Shown: positions 1 through 13,174 of the stretch, one piece after another
How positions within the stretch are numbered: position 1 is the first letter of the stretch
Layout: each line of letters opens with the position of its first letter
Assembly (NCBI GenBank): GCA_905183005.1
Contig: CAJJDO010000007.1
Coordinates: 620,001 to 684,000 of the forward strand
Length of the DNA: 64,000 bases
DNA from: Paramecium pentaurelia
Lineage: Eukaryota > Ciliophora > Oligohymenophorea > Peniculida > Parameciidae
Reading direction: 5' to 3'
Translations under genes and position numbers: made by a program
The notes under the pieces: model-generated
Seen by the model: only the letters and a program-made list of their open reading frames with translations
Databases searched by the model: none
What the model was told of the DNA's origin: nothing

Positions 1-3000
1 ATTTAGAGCTTAAAAAATTTGGAGATACTGAAGAACACAGAAAAAGTAAGACTGTTATTAGTCCAGCCATTTAATCATCTAAATCACCAAAACGAAAGAG
101 TAAGCATTTTTCAAAGATTTTCTCTAAAATTACAAATAGAATGCATTTAGCAAGAAAATTTATCTTAAAATTGAAACAATTATCTCCATTTTCAAGAAAG
201 ATTAGCAAACAATAAATGTAAATAATTTAAGACTTAAGCTCTGATATTAGTAATTCAAATGAGAAATATATGAATTAAAGTTATATAAAAATGCATGATT
301 CAGTGAAATCAAAAAAAAAACTTAGAAGAATGAATAGCTTTTAAGCATTTATAGCATTAAAATCATACTTTAGTGTTTGTAAATTATAAGCGATTTTATA
401 TAAAATTAAAAATGGTACAATAGATCCTTAAGGGAATTTCCTATTCTTTTGGGAATTATTAAAATTCTTTATTACATTATCATCACTATTCTAATTATCA
501 ATACAAATATGTTTTAATTTGAATGTTTTAAATTGGTATTTTGTTGCAGAAAAAGAAAATTCATAAAATATATTAATATTTATGTTTATTTATTACTTAA
601 TAGATATATTTTTAGGATTTAGAACAGGATACTATGAAAATGGAGAAGTAGTGATAAAATATTAAAGAGTTGCAAGAAGATATTTTAAGACTTATTTTTT
701 TGTAGATTTAATATCAATATTACCAATTTGCATTAATATTATATTGATTCAATCATTTGAAAATGATAATACAATAATTAAGATAGTGAATTGTTTATCA
801 TTTTTAAGATCTAATGCTTTAAGTAGAGTATATCATTCTTTAGAAGGTAGATTATTGAGTAATCCTCGATTTGTTATAGGATATAGATTCTTAAGTGTTA
901 TAGGAACAGTATTTTTGTATGCTCATGTTTTTGGATGTCTTTGGTATTTAGTAGCTTAAAAGAACAATAATAATTGGATAAATAAAGCAGGAATAGTTGA
1001 AGATTCTTGGTTCGCTCTTTATAGTTATTCAATTTATTGGTCTGTGATGACTATGACTACAGTAGGATATGGAGATTTAACACCTGCAAATCATGAAGAA
1101 GCATTATTTTGTGTTTGTACAATGTTTATTGCAAGTGTAGTTTTTGCTTATTCAATAAATACTATAGGAATGATTATTGCTGAAATGAATAAATTTGATG
1201 AGAAGATAAATGAGAATATGGCTATTATTAATAGATATATGTAAAGAAAGAATTTCGAATAATCTTTATAATTTAGAGTGAGATAATATCTATAAAATTT
1301 ATGGACTTAAGAAGATAAATTTAGAATTGTTGATGAGAATAAGATTATCAATTGTTTAAGTCCAACTTTAAAAGAAGAAATTCAAATATGTTTATATGGT
1401 TAATTTATAACTAATATTCATATATTTTATAGATATTTTAGTTAAGAATGTTTATTAGATTTAACTAAGAATGTTCAGGAATACAGAGTAGCACCTAATT
1501 CATATGTAATTGAGAATGGTACTCATGAAGGCATAGCTTTATATTAATTAGTAAGTGGGGATGCTCATATGTTTGTTGATCTGCAAGACAGAAAGTATTA
1601 TATTGGTAAGATGAAGTAAGGTGATATCTTTGGACATGGACCATTCTTCATGAATAATTTGCATTCATATAGTGTAAAGACTGATAGTGCATGTTCTTTT
1701 GCTTATTTATCAAAATAAATGTTTTTAGACATCCTACAAACTCATCCTGTTGATTATGTAATGATTGAATATATTTAGCAAACATATAGGATGATAATAG
1801 ACCAATGGACATTCTAGAATCAGAAATTAGACTTAGGAGTCAAATGTATTGGGTGTGGTGAGAGTGAACACGATATAGATTAATGTAGTAAACTTCATCT
1901 AATAATAAATAAGAAAATTGTAATTGCTAAGCATTTATTTTCTATTCCCAATAAACGATCATAATTTTTAAGAAATAATAGAAGGACTACTAATGCCAAA
2001 TTTGGTTAAAGATTATTTGAAGATGCAGTATCCTTATTTTAAGAAAATAACTTTTCATTTTCATCTGATGAAGAGGAACCTGATGCTAGTTAAATTGAGA
2101 GGACTTATCAAACCAAGATGACATAAGAAATTAGATATTAAGAACATACTTAAACTAATAAATCTTAATAATAATCATCTTAAATATATCATCAACAATC
2201 AAAAAATGTAAGATTTAGAAAACGGTCTAGGTCATTGAACTCATTAAGTGTACATTCTGAAGAAGAATCTAAATTTTAAAAATCTATATCTGGAATCAAA
2301 TCAAATGATTCTTAAATAGATAAAATGAGTGGCATACCTGTTAAGGTATAACAAATACCAAGCTCATAATTATCTTAGAGTTCATTTAATGTATTTCTCA
2401 AGGAACATCCTAAAAGAAAAATTTCAAAATAATAAGATTCTGATAAATATTCCAATCATTCAATGGGTTAACGTCAATAACATCTATCTTAACAATTATA
2501 ACATAAATCTAGTAGTTAATCCAGCAGTGGAAATATGCCTTAAAGTAGCATGGGTATACCTCCAGTACCCAATGCTTCACCACCTTTATTCTCTTAAGAT
2601 GAAAAATAATTGTTTTAGAGAAATATAGTTGATGATAGTTTGCACATTACTCAAGATAGAAAAAAGAAATCTCAAATTGGTACTAGTTATTCAAATACTA
2701 AATCTATTAAAAATCCTTTATAAGCAATTCCTTCTGTAGGAGAGATTAATGAGACAGAAAAATTTAACAACAATTATTTAAAAGAAGGGTCTCATATTTC
2801 TAAATAATTATCAATGCAAAGTAGATCAAGAAGCTAAAGATATACTATATCATTAAAAACAGATAGTTAAAAAATAAAGGAAGATACTAAACATGATAGT
2901 CAGAAACATGATTTTAAATATAGAACTGATACTTATAGATAATATAATGAAAATAATAGTCCATTAAATGAAGAATAATTTCATAATAAATTTGAATAAG

Positions 3001-3110
3001 CATGTGATCTTAAATCATATTATCCACAGTATAACAAGGATTAGATTATTTAGAAATATAAAAGACATTAACTCAAAAAAGTAACATATTCATATTAATT
3101 AAAGTAATGA
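1..3110 (+). CDS. Cyclic-nucleotide-gated / EAG-like K+ channel (5' end missing)
   Basis: A six-helix voltage-gated-type potassium channel with a C-terminal cyclic-nucleotide-binding domain, acting in the plasma or ciliary membrane. The frame is open from the left edge to TGA at 3108-3110 with no intron, so about 1035 residues are present and the start lies outside. A basic, Ser-rich N-terminal part leads into S1 (around 435-540). The S2-S3 element DIFLGFRTGY typical of HCN/EAG channels is at 602-630. S4 carries only a few arginines. The pore and filter TVGYGD are at 1059-1076, and a CNBD-like beta roll spans about 1440-1760. A C..C..H..C cluster (CIGCGESEHDIDQC) follows the CNBD. The last 400 residues are Gln/Ser/Lys-rich low complexity. 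The GYG filter makes K+ selectivity near certain; cyclic-nucleotide gating is inferred from the fold only. Confidence 0.9.
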
Positions 3111-3732
3111 TTAAATTATATATTAAAATTAATAAAGAATATTTTATAGGATCAGAAATGATCAATTATTGATATTCAAATTTATGTAAAGATAATTATT
3201 ATTCATATTTATCAATATCTAAACAATATATAAATGAATAAAGAGTCAGGTGCTAAAACTTATAAAGCAAACTAAGGATAAAAATCAAGAAATTAAGCAA
3301 AATTATCAAGAGCAGAAAGAGAATACAATAGTAGGATAGTAATAGAACATAAAATAGAAAATAAATAGGATAAATAAAATCTTCAAAAGTATATCAAACA
3401 TAAAAATGGAAAATACATAGAGAATATCTATTGATTATATTTATTTATATATAATGCATCTCATAAATTTGATATAACAGCTTATTTATATTATTATATT
3501 TAAATTAATATTTGTATAAACTTATTCTTATTAAGATTTAAGATAGAATTAAGATATTTCAAAACATTTTTACTTCATTTGTTATTTCCAACTCATCTTT
3601 AACAATTTTAAATAAAAATTATAATAAACTTGATTTGTTTAGTAAATTCTGATATGTTTTTAAGAAAAAATGAGCAAAAATATTAAGAATTAAATATGAT
3701 AAATGAAATTGTTAAATTGATTAATTTAGTAA
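3111..3732. other. Intergenic, channel to RNA-binding gene
   Basis: A+T-rich spacer. It holds only the doubtful 66-residue frame at 3234-3434. No promoter element or repeat is recognisable. Confidence 0.4.
3234..3434 (+). CDS. Possible small basic protein
   Basis: A 66-residue frame from ATG at 3234 to TGA at 3432, between the channel and the RNA-binding protein. It is rich in Lys, Gln, Glu and Arg and lacks hydrophobic segments. Gln codons include TAA and TAG. Because TGA is rare in this A+T-rich DNA, a frame of this length can arise by chance. The balanced charged composition and the position in a gene-sized gap are the only support. No family recognised. Confidence 0.3.
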
Positions 3733-4958
3733 ATGAATTCAAGAGACCCACCCAGTAAAATTTTGTTACTTATCATAACATATCTGCCTCCTTCGTTCCC
3801 TCTTACAAATGATTACTTGTTTGAGACTTTCAAATAATACGGAGAGATTAAGAAAATACTCATTTTTGAGAGAGGAAAAACAAATAAAGCATTCATTGAA
3901 TATTATGACATCAAACATGCAATTTAAGCTAGAAGAGATATGATGGGTAAATCAATTACAATTTAGGGAGGCAGGTATTTATCAGTTTTAGAATTCATAA
4001 TAGACTTCTTATCCACTTTTCTCGTTTAAAGTAGCTCAATCTCGAAGTGGTTGATCATACTCGTGGCACTTAATATTAACCTCATGAAGTAGAGACATAA
4101 GCTTAACCTGAAAGGCAAGTCTAAAATTTGCAAAACACTCCAATATTAATATAAGAAGAAATTAAACCACCTCTAATTGATTTAACTTAAGTGCTTTAAT
4201 TATAAGCTGTTGATGTATCTCATGGATCTGAAGAATCTCCAACAAAAGCAATGTTTAAAATTATAATTAATTTATAGTATGGAAACATAATTAAAATAAT
4301 TGGAACGAATTTTAGATGAAGATTATGCAAATGAGGTAGCAAGATCTAATCTTACATAAGTTGATGAATAATAATAAGTAATTAATGAATTACTGGCTTA
4401 AAAACCATCAAAATATTTGAAAGTACAAAATATAGATGAAAGAGTGACAGCTAAAATGCTATATAATATGTTCAATAGATTTGGCCATTTGAATGCATTA
4501 TTATTTTAAAAGAAAGACAATATTGCAATCTTACAATTTACAAATATTGATCATGCTACTATTGCCAAGGAACTCCTCAATAATATTATGTTTTTTAGTA
4601 GAGAAGTACTATATACATATTTAAATATTAGATAAGAATATTGTTTCATTAGATTGATAATCTTGAAGCATCAAATCCTAATGAAGAATATTATGTAGGT
4701 AGTTAAACCAAATTCAAAATTGTTCCTCTTAGTAAAGTACTCGTTTTTTCTGGAATCAGTGATTTACTTGATATTCAAGACATGGTAAAACTTGTTGGCA
4801 AAATTTAAGGTATTAATACATTCTATGATGTAGAAATTAAATTGGAATAATACAGCATTTAGATTACAATGTTGGATATCTATGAAGCATTGAAGGTTAT
4901 TTCAGTGCTTTCAGAATATGAGTATAAGGGAAACAAAATTAATCTAATTCTTAAATGA
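3733..4958 (+). CDS. PTB / hnRNP-L-like RNA-binding protein (multiple RRMs)
   Basis: Nuclear RNA-binding protein resembling polypyrimidine-tract-binding protein or hnRNP L, which bind pyrimidine-rich pre-mRNA and influence splicing. About 381 residues after removing three introns (3975-4003, 4253-4277, 4606-4631; 29, 25 and 26 nt). The first RRM starts at residue ~8 (LLLITYLPPSF, then the RNP1-like TNKAFIEYYD). A Gln-rich linker is followed by two degenerate RRMs (KYLKVQNID; DNIAILQFTN). The block NEEYYVGSQTKFKIVP followed by a final RRM-like fold is characteristic of the PTB/hnRNP-L C-terminus. The three introns restore one frame and the coding length is divisible by three. It is convergent with the MYND gene downstream. 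Confidence 0.8.
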
Positions 4959-5432
4959 TAAATAAAGATGTGTATATAATATGATCTTATAACAGTATTC
5001 AAATCAATCCTAAAATTACATAAAAATATAAAAAGTAACTCTGCCAATAAAATATCTATTAAAATTATCTATCATTTAGCTGTATTATTATTATTATTAT
5101 TCATATTGTTGTGATTAACATTAAAGACTGTATAAATCTCTTTAATTTTTCAAGTTAATTTACATTTATATCATATAAATTTAGAAGAAGTTCCTTTTTA
5201 ATAAATGCCTAACTTATCAAAATGAGTGGCAAATAATTTCAAAAATTACAGATTTTTAAAATTGTACTTGATTAATTTTTTTGTGTAAACTTAATTCTAA
5301 TAATTATAACAGTCTATACCTCCTACTTTTATTAATTATTATTAAAATAAATTTATATGAAGTTAATAGAATCTATTAGATTATAACATTATAAAAATAA
5401 TTTATTGATTTAATTAAATAAATGATATTATT
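4959..5432. other. Intergenic between convergent genes
   Basis: A+T-rich spacer joining two 3' ends. It includes a short TTA/ATT trinucleotide run near 5087-5103. No supported gene. Confidence 0.4.
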
Positions 5433-6368
5433 TCAAATAGGAAAATAATATATATGAATAAAATTTGTTTGTAAGTTATAAGTTTCTTTGATGATATCTT
5501 GTAAGATAGCTCCCTAATTTAGAAATATCACTTTAATTTCTTAAACACAGGGCATTTTTAAATATAAGTCTTCATCTGAATAATTTGGATCACCTTAATC
5601 TTCTTAGGGTTTCATATCAATTTTCTTTGTACTTTATAATTAAATAGAAGTTTCATTTTCAATAATATTATATCCATTATTTTTTAGCCAACGATTTTTG
5701 AGTAATATTTTGTACATCGAATTTAAAAACTTCTAACCTCTATATAATAAAGATAGTTTTCTTTCATGTTGAAAATATATTTTGACATCATCTCCTAATG
5801 AACTTCCACAATGTATCTCTACTTATAATGGATAAATAATAGATGGTGTCATTTTAGCTTATTAACATTCTGATTCATGTTTTTATTTGCCATTCTTCAA
5901 ACATGTTTTATCACAATAAAATGCAGAATAACAAATGGTACAATGTTATACTATATATATAAACATACCACAAGAAGCACAAGGTATAACCACATTAGGA
6001 AATGTTTCTTTGCTTAAATTTAGGTTTGTAATTGATTAAAAGACTTCAACTAATATTTCTGATTTGAAGTTCATCAATCTAATGAATTCATGTAAACAAC
6101 TTTATAATTCATTATAATATGGATATTCACCTTAATAAAGACCTAATTAAAATCTTTTAATGATTCCATTGATAACAGATTCATAGAATTCTTACATAGA
6201 TGGAGGACTTGTTGCATTGGGTCTGTAGGTGAATTCAGCATATTAATCAGTTTTAGTCATGATACCTTGTTTCTTCATTTATAAAGTTGGATTGGTTGAT
6301 TCATTTTTCTTAAATAATTACCATTCTATCCATAAATTCTTGGCTAGATTAGTATTATTGTTATTCAT
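5433..6368 (-). CDS. MYND-type zinc-finger protein
   Basis: A 311-residue intronless protein. Residues ~107-145 carry a MYND zinc finger with the expected Cys/His spacing: CASC, then CTICYSAFYC, then a C..H...C tail. MYND fingers usually bind proline-rich partners and are found in transcriptional and assembly regulators. The first ~105 residues (NLWIEWQLFKK, then RLMNFKSEILVEVF) contain no motif I can name, and the C-terminal part has no SET or other catalytic motif. Start chosen at the first in-frame ATG (6366-6368). It lies head to head with the proteasome gene, with about 11 bp between start codons if the longest proteasome start is used. Confidence 0.8.
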
Positions 6369-6379
6369 TAATTTTAAAA

Positions 6380-7150
6380 ATGTATATCCCCATGAATGAG
6401 ATGCTTAAACATTTTAAGCAAGATGTTCCTACAATGGCTAATATTACTCATAAGAGTGAATAATGGAGTCCATATCATGATAATTCAGGGACTGTATTAG
6501 GTAAACATAAGAATTAATTCAAAAGCTGTGGGTATTCCAGGAGCAGTGATAGTAGCAGGAGATACAAGATTGAGCAATGGATACAATATACTATCAAGAG
6601 ATGCCACAAAATTATCTTAATTGACAGATAAATGTGTATTGGCCACAGCAGGTTAATATGCAGATTTTATTGCATTGAGAAAATTTCTATAACAAAGATT
6701 ATAATTGTATGAATTTTAGAATGAAGTTCAAGTAAGATTATATAATAATATTTAAAGGCTTCAACTGAGACTGTTGCTCATTTATTATCAAGAGAATTGT
6801 ACTCAAGAAGATTTTTCCCTTATTATACTTTCAATTTATTAGCTGGATTAGATGAAAATAATCATGGAGTTGTTTATGGATATGATGCAATTGGTAGTTA
6901 TGATAAGATGACTTATGGTGTTTAAGGAAGTGGATAAGAATTAGTAGTGGCTGTATTGGATAATTAATTAAAAGGTTATAATAAAATAAATAAAACTTTT
7001 CCTTAAACAAGGGAGGAAATACTGGATATCATTTTGGATTGTTTCAGTTGTGCAGCTGAAAGAGACATTCATACTGGAGATAATGTTGAGATCTTGATTA
7101 TCACATCTGCTGGAACAGAAAGACTTATTAAGCCTCTTAGAAAAGATTGA
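6380..7150 (+). CDS. PSMB1: 20S proteasome subunit beta-6 (PSMB1 type)
   Basis: Non-catalytic beta subunit of the 20S proteasome core, which degrades ubiquitinated proteins. Two introns (6501-6525 and 6732-6757; 25 and 26 nt) leave 239 codons. Family signatures are clear: QWSPYHDNSGTVLA, VIVAGDTRLS, LATAGQYADF, LYSRRFFPYYTFN, LAGLDE and GVVYGYDAIGSY, then the ERDIHTGDNVEI block near the end. These match beta-6 rather than the catalytic beta-1, -2 or -5 subunits. In-frame ATGs at 6380, 6392, 6401 and 6437 are all possible starts. The family's short propeptide fits any of them, and the longest is listed. Confidence 0.93.
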
Positions 7151-7200
7151 TTATTAATAAATAAATTAGTATAAATGTTATTGTTGATATAATATATTAA

Positions 7201-7662
7201 TCAAGCAAAAAACTTCTTTTTTAAGCTATGTGCTGAAAACTCCTTCATGATTTCTTTCTTATTCGAGAAATTTTGAGCAAAAGTAAAATTTAGTCCCTCG
7301 ATTTAATTCTCTAAGGTTATAGCTCTTATTTGCTTTTATTATTACACTATTTATTATGTTCTTGGTTATTGAGATGAATATAATTGTTATTGAGCCTCTT
7401 TTACTATCTGCAATATCTTCTTACTTGACATTGGATCAGACGTTACAGGTTTTTTGATTATTTTGTTTTCCTTTTGCTTAGGAAGTTGTAATCTTTTCTC
7501 TTCAAACTACCTCAAATCTATTAAACTTGATTTCCTTGCTATATGTGTTTGTGGTTTTGATATTAAGTTTGGTTCTGGACTATATCCAAAATGACCACTT
7601 TATAATGGACTCAACAATCTTTTGCTAGTCTCCTATGTATATTACTTAAAAGATCTAATCAT
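7201..7662 (-). CDS. Short Gln/Lys-rich protein of unknown function
   Basis: A 153-residue frame on the minus strand, ATG at 7660-7662 and TGA at 7201-7203. It is basic and Gln-rich, with the segment SPLQSGHFGYSPEPN near the N-terminus and KKILQIVKEAQQQLYSSQQP in the middle. No membrane segment or named domain. A further 5' exon is possible because the upstream sequence is also open, but I could not find a convincing splice. It sits between two convergent neighbours. Product unknown. Confidence 0.55.
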
Positions 7663-8053
7663 GCTTATATTATTCTTAATTATTTTATTTAATATTAAAT
7701 GCTTTTATACGAATATTATAAATATTGATACTCATTTCATCTATTCTCATAACTGACAATTTAGTTATCATTCTTTCTATGTTTTGTTACCTATTTTTTA
7801 ATCACTTAACTTATATCCATCATAAATCTTCATTCTTTTTTTATATAACTTATTTAGTTCTAACTTAAAAAGGGATTTGCAGATCAATTTATTAATTTAT
7901 ATTATTTTAATTTATTGATTATAAAATAAGATTATTATTAATAAATTAATTTTGGAAAAGCTTTTATACTTTTTTATTTTATTTTGAAATTATTATGATA
8001 TTAATAAGACAATATTGTAAATAAATCAAAATTTGATCTCTTTTTAAGATTAA
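7663..8053. other. Intergenic
   Basis: A+T-rich spacer. It contains short open stretches on the minus strand that could be an unrecognised 5' exon of the gene at 7201-7662. Nothing else is supported. Confidence 0.3.
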
Positions 8054-9797
8054 TCAATCTAAACTTAAATGTAAATGAGGATCCTAAATGCCATTTTCTA
8101 TGTTTTTTTGCATCTGATCTCTAAACTATCTTAAAGCATCTCTAACATCTGGAATCTTTTTTTGAACTATCTATATCATTAAAGGAGAAAGAAATAGTAA
8201 TGCTTAATCATCCTAATCTCCATACCAACTCTATATTTAGATTCCATTATCTGGTTGAAACTTAAAGTTCTCAGCTAAATTATCAATAATTATGGTTCTC
8301 TTTACATCTCGACCAATCTTTTAAATATCTTTAACATATGTATTATTGACTAAAGTAGTGTGTTAACGATATAATCTATATCCAATCACTTTATCTTCAT
8401 CTATTAAATCCAATATGAAATCAGCATAATCTTATTATGCTGCTGTAAAAATGACTATTTCATAATATTCAGACATTTCCTTTAAGAATTACTATGCATA
8501 TGGTCTAACTAAGAATTATCCATCATCCACTAACTATATAGAAATATACTCATTTACTTCTTAGTAGTGGACTAAAGTTTCGTCTAAATCTATAACTAAA
8601 GTGTATTTATTTGTTTTAGATAAGTAAGGTATCTGTTAACAATCAATCACTTCTTCATAGTCAAACTAAAAATCTGAAGAATCTCTTGTTAATCTCAACT
8701 ACTAAATATGTACTAACTTTAAAATTTAGATTTAGATTTAATACAATTTTATCAAATTAATATTTAACAAATTTTGTTCCTTATTATAAATTTATTTTGT
8801 CTGTTATTGTTAACACTTTTTCTAATTAGATAAGGTTATTATCAGTTGCATTTTCAACACTAAAAATTATTGATAAATAAACTTACAATAGAATTAGAAG
8901 AGAATATACAACATTACTATTTTTACGTATTAAATTAATATCAATTAATTATGGGTTTTTTCTAGCTCTAACTTTATTTAATCTAGCTTATATTAATGCC
9001 TTTTAAGATTGAGATAAAGCATTGGATTATTGCATTAATTCCAGATGTAAAACCATACTGCTATGAATATAAAATACTAAATTTTTTAAGTTCTATTAAT
9101 CTTCATCAAAAGTATTAGATAAAGCTTTATAAAGAACAACTAAAATTCCAATTCTTTCCAATATCATTGATTTACATAATATTTATTAAGATATTTAATC
9201 TTTTTCTTCAAATGTAAAATTAGAAATTTAATTAAGATAATTTTAACATTATTTAATTACTTTTTACTTTTTGCTGATAACAGCTAAAATAGTAAATACA
9301 ATTTCTTCTAAATTAATAAACTATTAAACTTATTCTTCTGAATCATTAATTGTATAACTTGTGGATTCATTTTTATGAGATTTTGATTCTTCTGTTTTAC
9401 ATTTTAAAGAATCTTATTATTAATTTTTATTAAGTAATTTATCTTATTCAATTTTACTATTTATATGTTAATATATTTTCTTTAATTATTAAGGGATTTA
9501 ATACAAAAGTTATGGTGAAATCGATCTTTGTGTTTTATTTTTTGATTATTTTTCATGCTATGAATTTGGAGTTGAAGTTCTATTAAAATATTAATCTTTT
9601 GAATTAGTTCTCTTTTAAAGTTCTTATAAAAGGGCATTAATTTTAGGAGTTGACTTTATTTTCTCATTGAATGATACATTCATAGTTTATTAATCTTTAA
9701 ATTATTCATTAATGTTTCTTTATGATCGATTGTCAATAGGAGGCTTTTTATTTTAAGTTGACTATGTCTTTTTTAATTGTTATAGATCGTAATTCAT
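8054..9797 (-). CDS. FCP1/SCP-type (NLI-interacting factor) phosphatase
   Basis: A haloacid-dehalogenase-fold protein phosphatase of the CTD small phosphatase family, which dephosphorylates serine on substrates such as the RNA polymerase II tail. Two introns (8860-8886, 27 nt; 8666-8699, 34 nt) leave exactly 561 codons. The catalytic motif DLDETLVHY (DxDxT) is at residue ~380. It is followed by FLVRPYAQQFL, YYEIVIFTAAQQDYA, RDVKRTIIIDN and NGIQIQSWYGDQDD, all hallmarks of the family. The first ~360 residues are a Ser/Gln/Lys-rich tail plus a helical part of unknown role. Reading the minus strand without the 34-nt intron would truncate the protein before the catalytic domain, which supports the splice. 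Confidence 0.88.
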
Positions 9798-9866
9798 GAG
9801 TTTATTAAATATATATTTTATATAAAAATGAAAAAAATCTAGATTTAATTAAAATATAAACATCAA

Positions 9867-12800
9867 TCAATCATGCTTGGATTTTTAAGATGAAGAACCA
9901 CTATCATAGTTTTTATTAACCATTTATTCATATAAATATTCTTATCTTTGCAACATTTTTGTAACCCAAACAGGCTCATCAGGTATAACTTATTCAATTA
10001 GAAATTTCAATCCAATAACTATATGTTCAGCAGCAATCAACAAAAGAAAGTTTCGAAGTGCAAACTATAATAATCATATATAAATACAGTCTCCTTATTT
10101 GTTTAATTATTTTATCCTCCAATCAAATTGTTTAATTAATCTTAATTTGCTTAATAAATTGTTAAACAATTGATAACAGTTCCAATATATCCAACAATTA
10201 ATAGAATGTCATTCCATAAACCAATTGATCTTTTAGCCTCTGCTATAGGTCTCTTAACAAATGTTATATAAGCATATAGAAGACTATCAATAGTAAAGAT
10301 ATTAAATAATAAAATGGCCACTGGAATCAATTAAGAACTAGCACTGAACATAGTCACCATACAAAATTGAATAATCTTAGAGATAGTATGAATAAAATTA
10401 CAAAATATGTGAATTGATCAACATGATTAGGTGTTGGCATCATAATTCTATTTTATTCAACTGATTTAAGAAATCTTTTACCACTTATACTACTTCTATC
10501 AAAACTTTTATTTACTTAAATTTCAGTATTATTGTCTAATACACTTGCAATTTATGAAACATACTATTTTTTCCAACTTTTTAACATATATTATTCATAT
10601 TAACTATTTAGAAAATAATTTCTTATTTGATGTTTAATTAAAGGTATTATTGTAAATCTTGTTAAATGGACAATTGACCAAACAATAGTCAGTGTAATTG
10701 ACAATATATTGAGTTCATCGGCATCTGGATCTATGATGGATTTATAGAAGAGTCTAACAAAAGAGTTTAAAAATGAGAATGAAAATACTTTTATAATGTA
10801 TACATCTTCTAATTCATTTTAATATTGATGATTTTCATATTTTAATGACAATTTAGCAAAGTAATTAAATATCTCATTAGTAATTTTTATAGAGATCCCT
10901 AAACCTATAGAGCAGATTATAGTAAAATTAGTGGTTCTTTATTAAAGTTATATAATATATTGATAGGCAATCTATTCTCCAGCAATCATAATAATAGCCA
11001 AAAGTATTAATGGAAATGTAGTTTTATAATATTTCCATTTGTCTCTCTTTGAATATTGTATTTCAATCTTATGTGTAACATCATCTATCCAAAATTAACC
11101 TTAAAATGATTATATTTTTTTCTTTTGTTCTGTTTCTACATGCATATCAAATTGAAACATTGTTTCACTCTATTTCCTCTTCCAAAATTCAAAAAATATA
11201 GTTGCCCAAACAGCCAATGCTATTGTGTATATTGGTACAAATAAAGTATCATATTTGTTTGTTGAATAAATATATACTCCAAGCATAATACCTGGAATAG
11301 CAGGTAAAAATAACCAAGTTGTAAAAAAACTTAAAAATACAAAGAAAAATCCTCCTTCTGATCCAAAGTATGCTTTTATTGCACTAGGAGTTCTACATCT
11401 ATTTTAATATAATGATAAAGGTTCTTTCAATAAATCCCATTTTTCAAGTTTCCATTAATTATACAACTATTTCTTTTCTTCTTCATCATGTAATGGGAAA
11501 TGGTCTAACAATAGTTAATCATGCATAAATTAATCTAAATTGAATTCATCATATAATAAAGTTAAAATGATCTATTAATCATGATAATGATGAAAGTTTT
11601 CATACATATAAGCTTTATTTTTATTAAAAGGGCAGATAATCCCTTGTGTGAAATTATAAATCATCATTTTCTCTTTATGAGCAACTTCATTCTTTAGTTC
11701 ATTTTAAACCTTAATTATATAATAAATGCATGATTCATTATATGATTTTATAGGAACTGCCTTGAATTTTCCAATTGTAACCTTCTCTTTAATATTATTT
11801 AGTTATTATTTGACTAAATTTTAACTCATATTAGATCCAACCAATACATATTTGTATCCACTTCTAATAAGATTTTTTTCTGTTTTCAATAATGTTTATC
11901 TAAGTTCTTTAATTCTAGTTGATCTGGATGAAACAAAAGCTGCTTAATTTCTGAAATTATACAAATTGTGATCTGCTCCTAACTTAATCAAGTAGTTTAC
12001 TATATTTTCATGTCTCTAAATTCTAATAAATAGTATATACTTGTTCAACAGCAATATGTAATGCAGTTTAAGGTTTTTCAATTGTCATTAGATTAATTAA
12101 TTTTTTACATTAGATTTTCTTATTTTCACAATAATTTTATTCAAAAAACAATTACACTAATTTATCATGTCCTTAGTATGTAGCAGCATGAACTGCATTT
12201 CTTCCCTTATATGATGGTTCAAAAGCAGAAAATTATTATTTTAAAAAAGGAATCACTAAATCCTAATCTCCAAGAACACTAGCCCAAAATAAATAGTTTA
12301 AACCTACACTCTCATATATTTTTCGATCCATTTTTTAACAATTAATTCTATGATCTTAAATTATTTCTTAATTACAAAATTCTAAATCTTTATTCAACTA
12401 TTATAATTATATTATTTGTTATTCACTATTTAAGAAATGGGCTAAAAATTTCACAATTAAGTATTTTACTATCAATTTTTACCGTTCTGGATCTTTTCCG
12501 TTAGTCAATGCAATATCAATTGGAAATTAATGTCTATCATTTTTTCTCAACACTATTTTTATATATGTTAATTTTACTTAAATCTGGATTATAATACAAT
12601 AATAATTAAGCAAGTTTTAAATCTCCAAAATAGCATGCCCAATGTAATGGATTGTTTATATGATCTTTCAAATAATTATATAAGGTAGCACCCCTCTACA
12701 ATAATAACTTTGCTATTTTGTATTTTCTTAAATCAATTGATTCTGTATGATCATTCTACTCTACTGATTCGTCAAAATCTTGGTTATATCCTCTCACACA

Positions 12801-13140
12801 AACTAACATTAGGGCAGAATTCCCTATCAAATCATTAGAACCCCTAAATTACCTTGTTTATCTGTTGAATTCAAATCTAGACACTGTAAATTTAGAAAGT
12901 ATTCTACCACTTCATAATGTCCTCTATATGCAGCCTATATAAAACATTTCTTTACATAATGTAAGGCATTTCTGCCATAATAATCTGATTTCTTACAAGC
13001 TTCTTAAAGTTATTTCGACGTCAATGATGCTAATTATTACTATATAAATTCTAGTTTTCCATCCTATGCTGCCTTAGAGGATTAAATTCACAATATTATA
13101 CTTCAAGAAGGTTGATTTCCTCATGTCCAAAAAAATGCAT
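9867..13140 (-). CDS. Ankyrin-repeat anoctamin (TMEM16 family channel/scramblase)
   Basis: About 1031 residues after removing seven introns of 21-29 nt; the spliced length is an exact multiple of three. Residues ~10-365 are ankyrin repeats (NALHYAAYRGH, NPLHWACYFGD, NAVHAATYQGH, TALHIAVEQRHENIVNYLIKLG). Residues ~430-1000 are an anoctamin: AIKAYFGSEGG, then TTWLFLPA, WATIFFEFWKRKQSE, LKYENH, QFCMVTMFSAS and KRSIGLWNDIL, and a final helix LLLIAAEHIVIGLKF followed by VIPDEPVWV. Anoctamins are dimeric membrane proteins acting as Cl- channels or lipid scramblases, mostly Ca2+-gated. The segment equivalent to the usual NNxxEIRxDA calcium-site helix reads FNIFTIDSLLYA, so some canonical acidic ligands appear missing. 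Confidence 0.9.
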
Positions 13141-13174
13141 TTATTTTAATAATATAATGAATATCATTCATTTT

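Noticed and set aside
2329..2628. Plus-strand frame inside the K+ channel gene
   Set aside because: Out of frame with the channel, whose own frame is open to 3110 with Gln-rich but consistent sequence.
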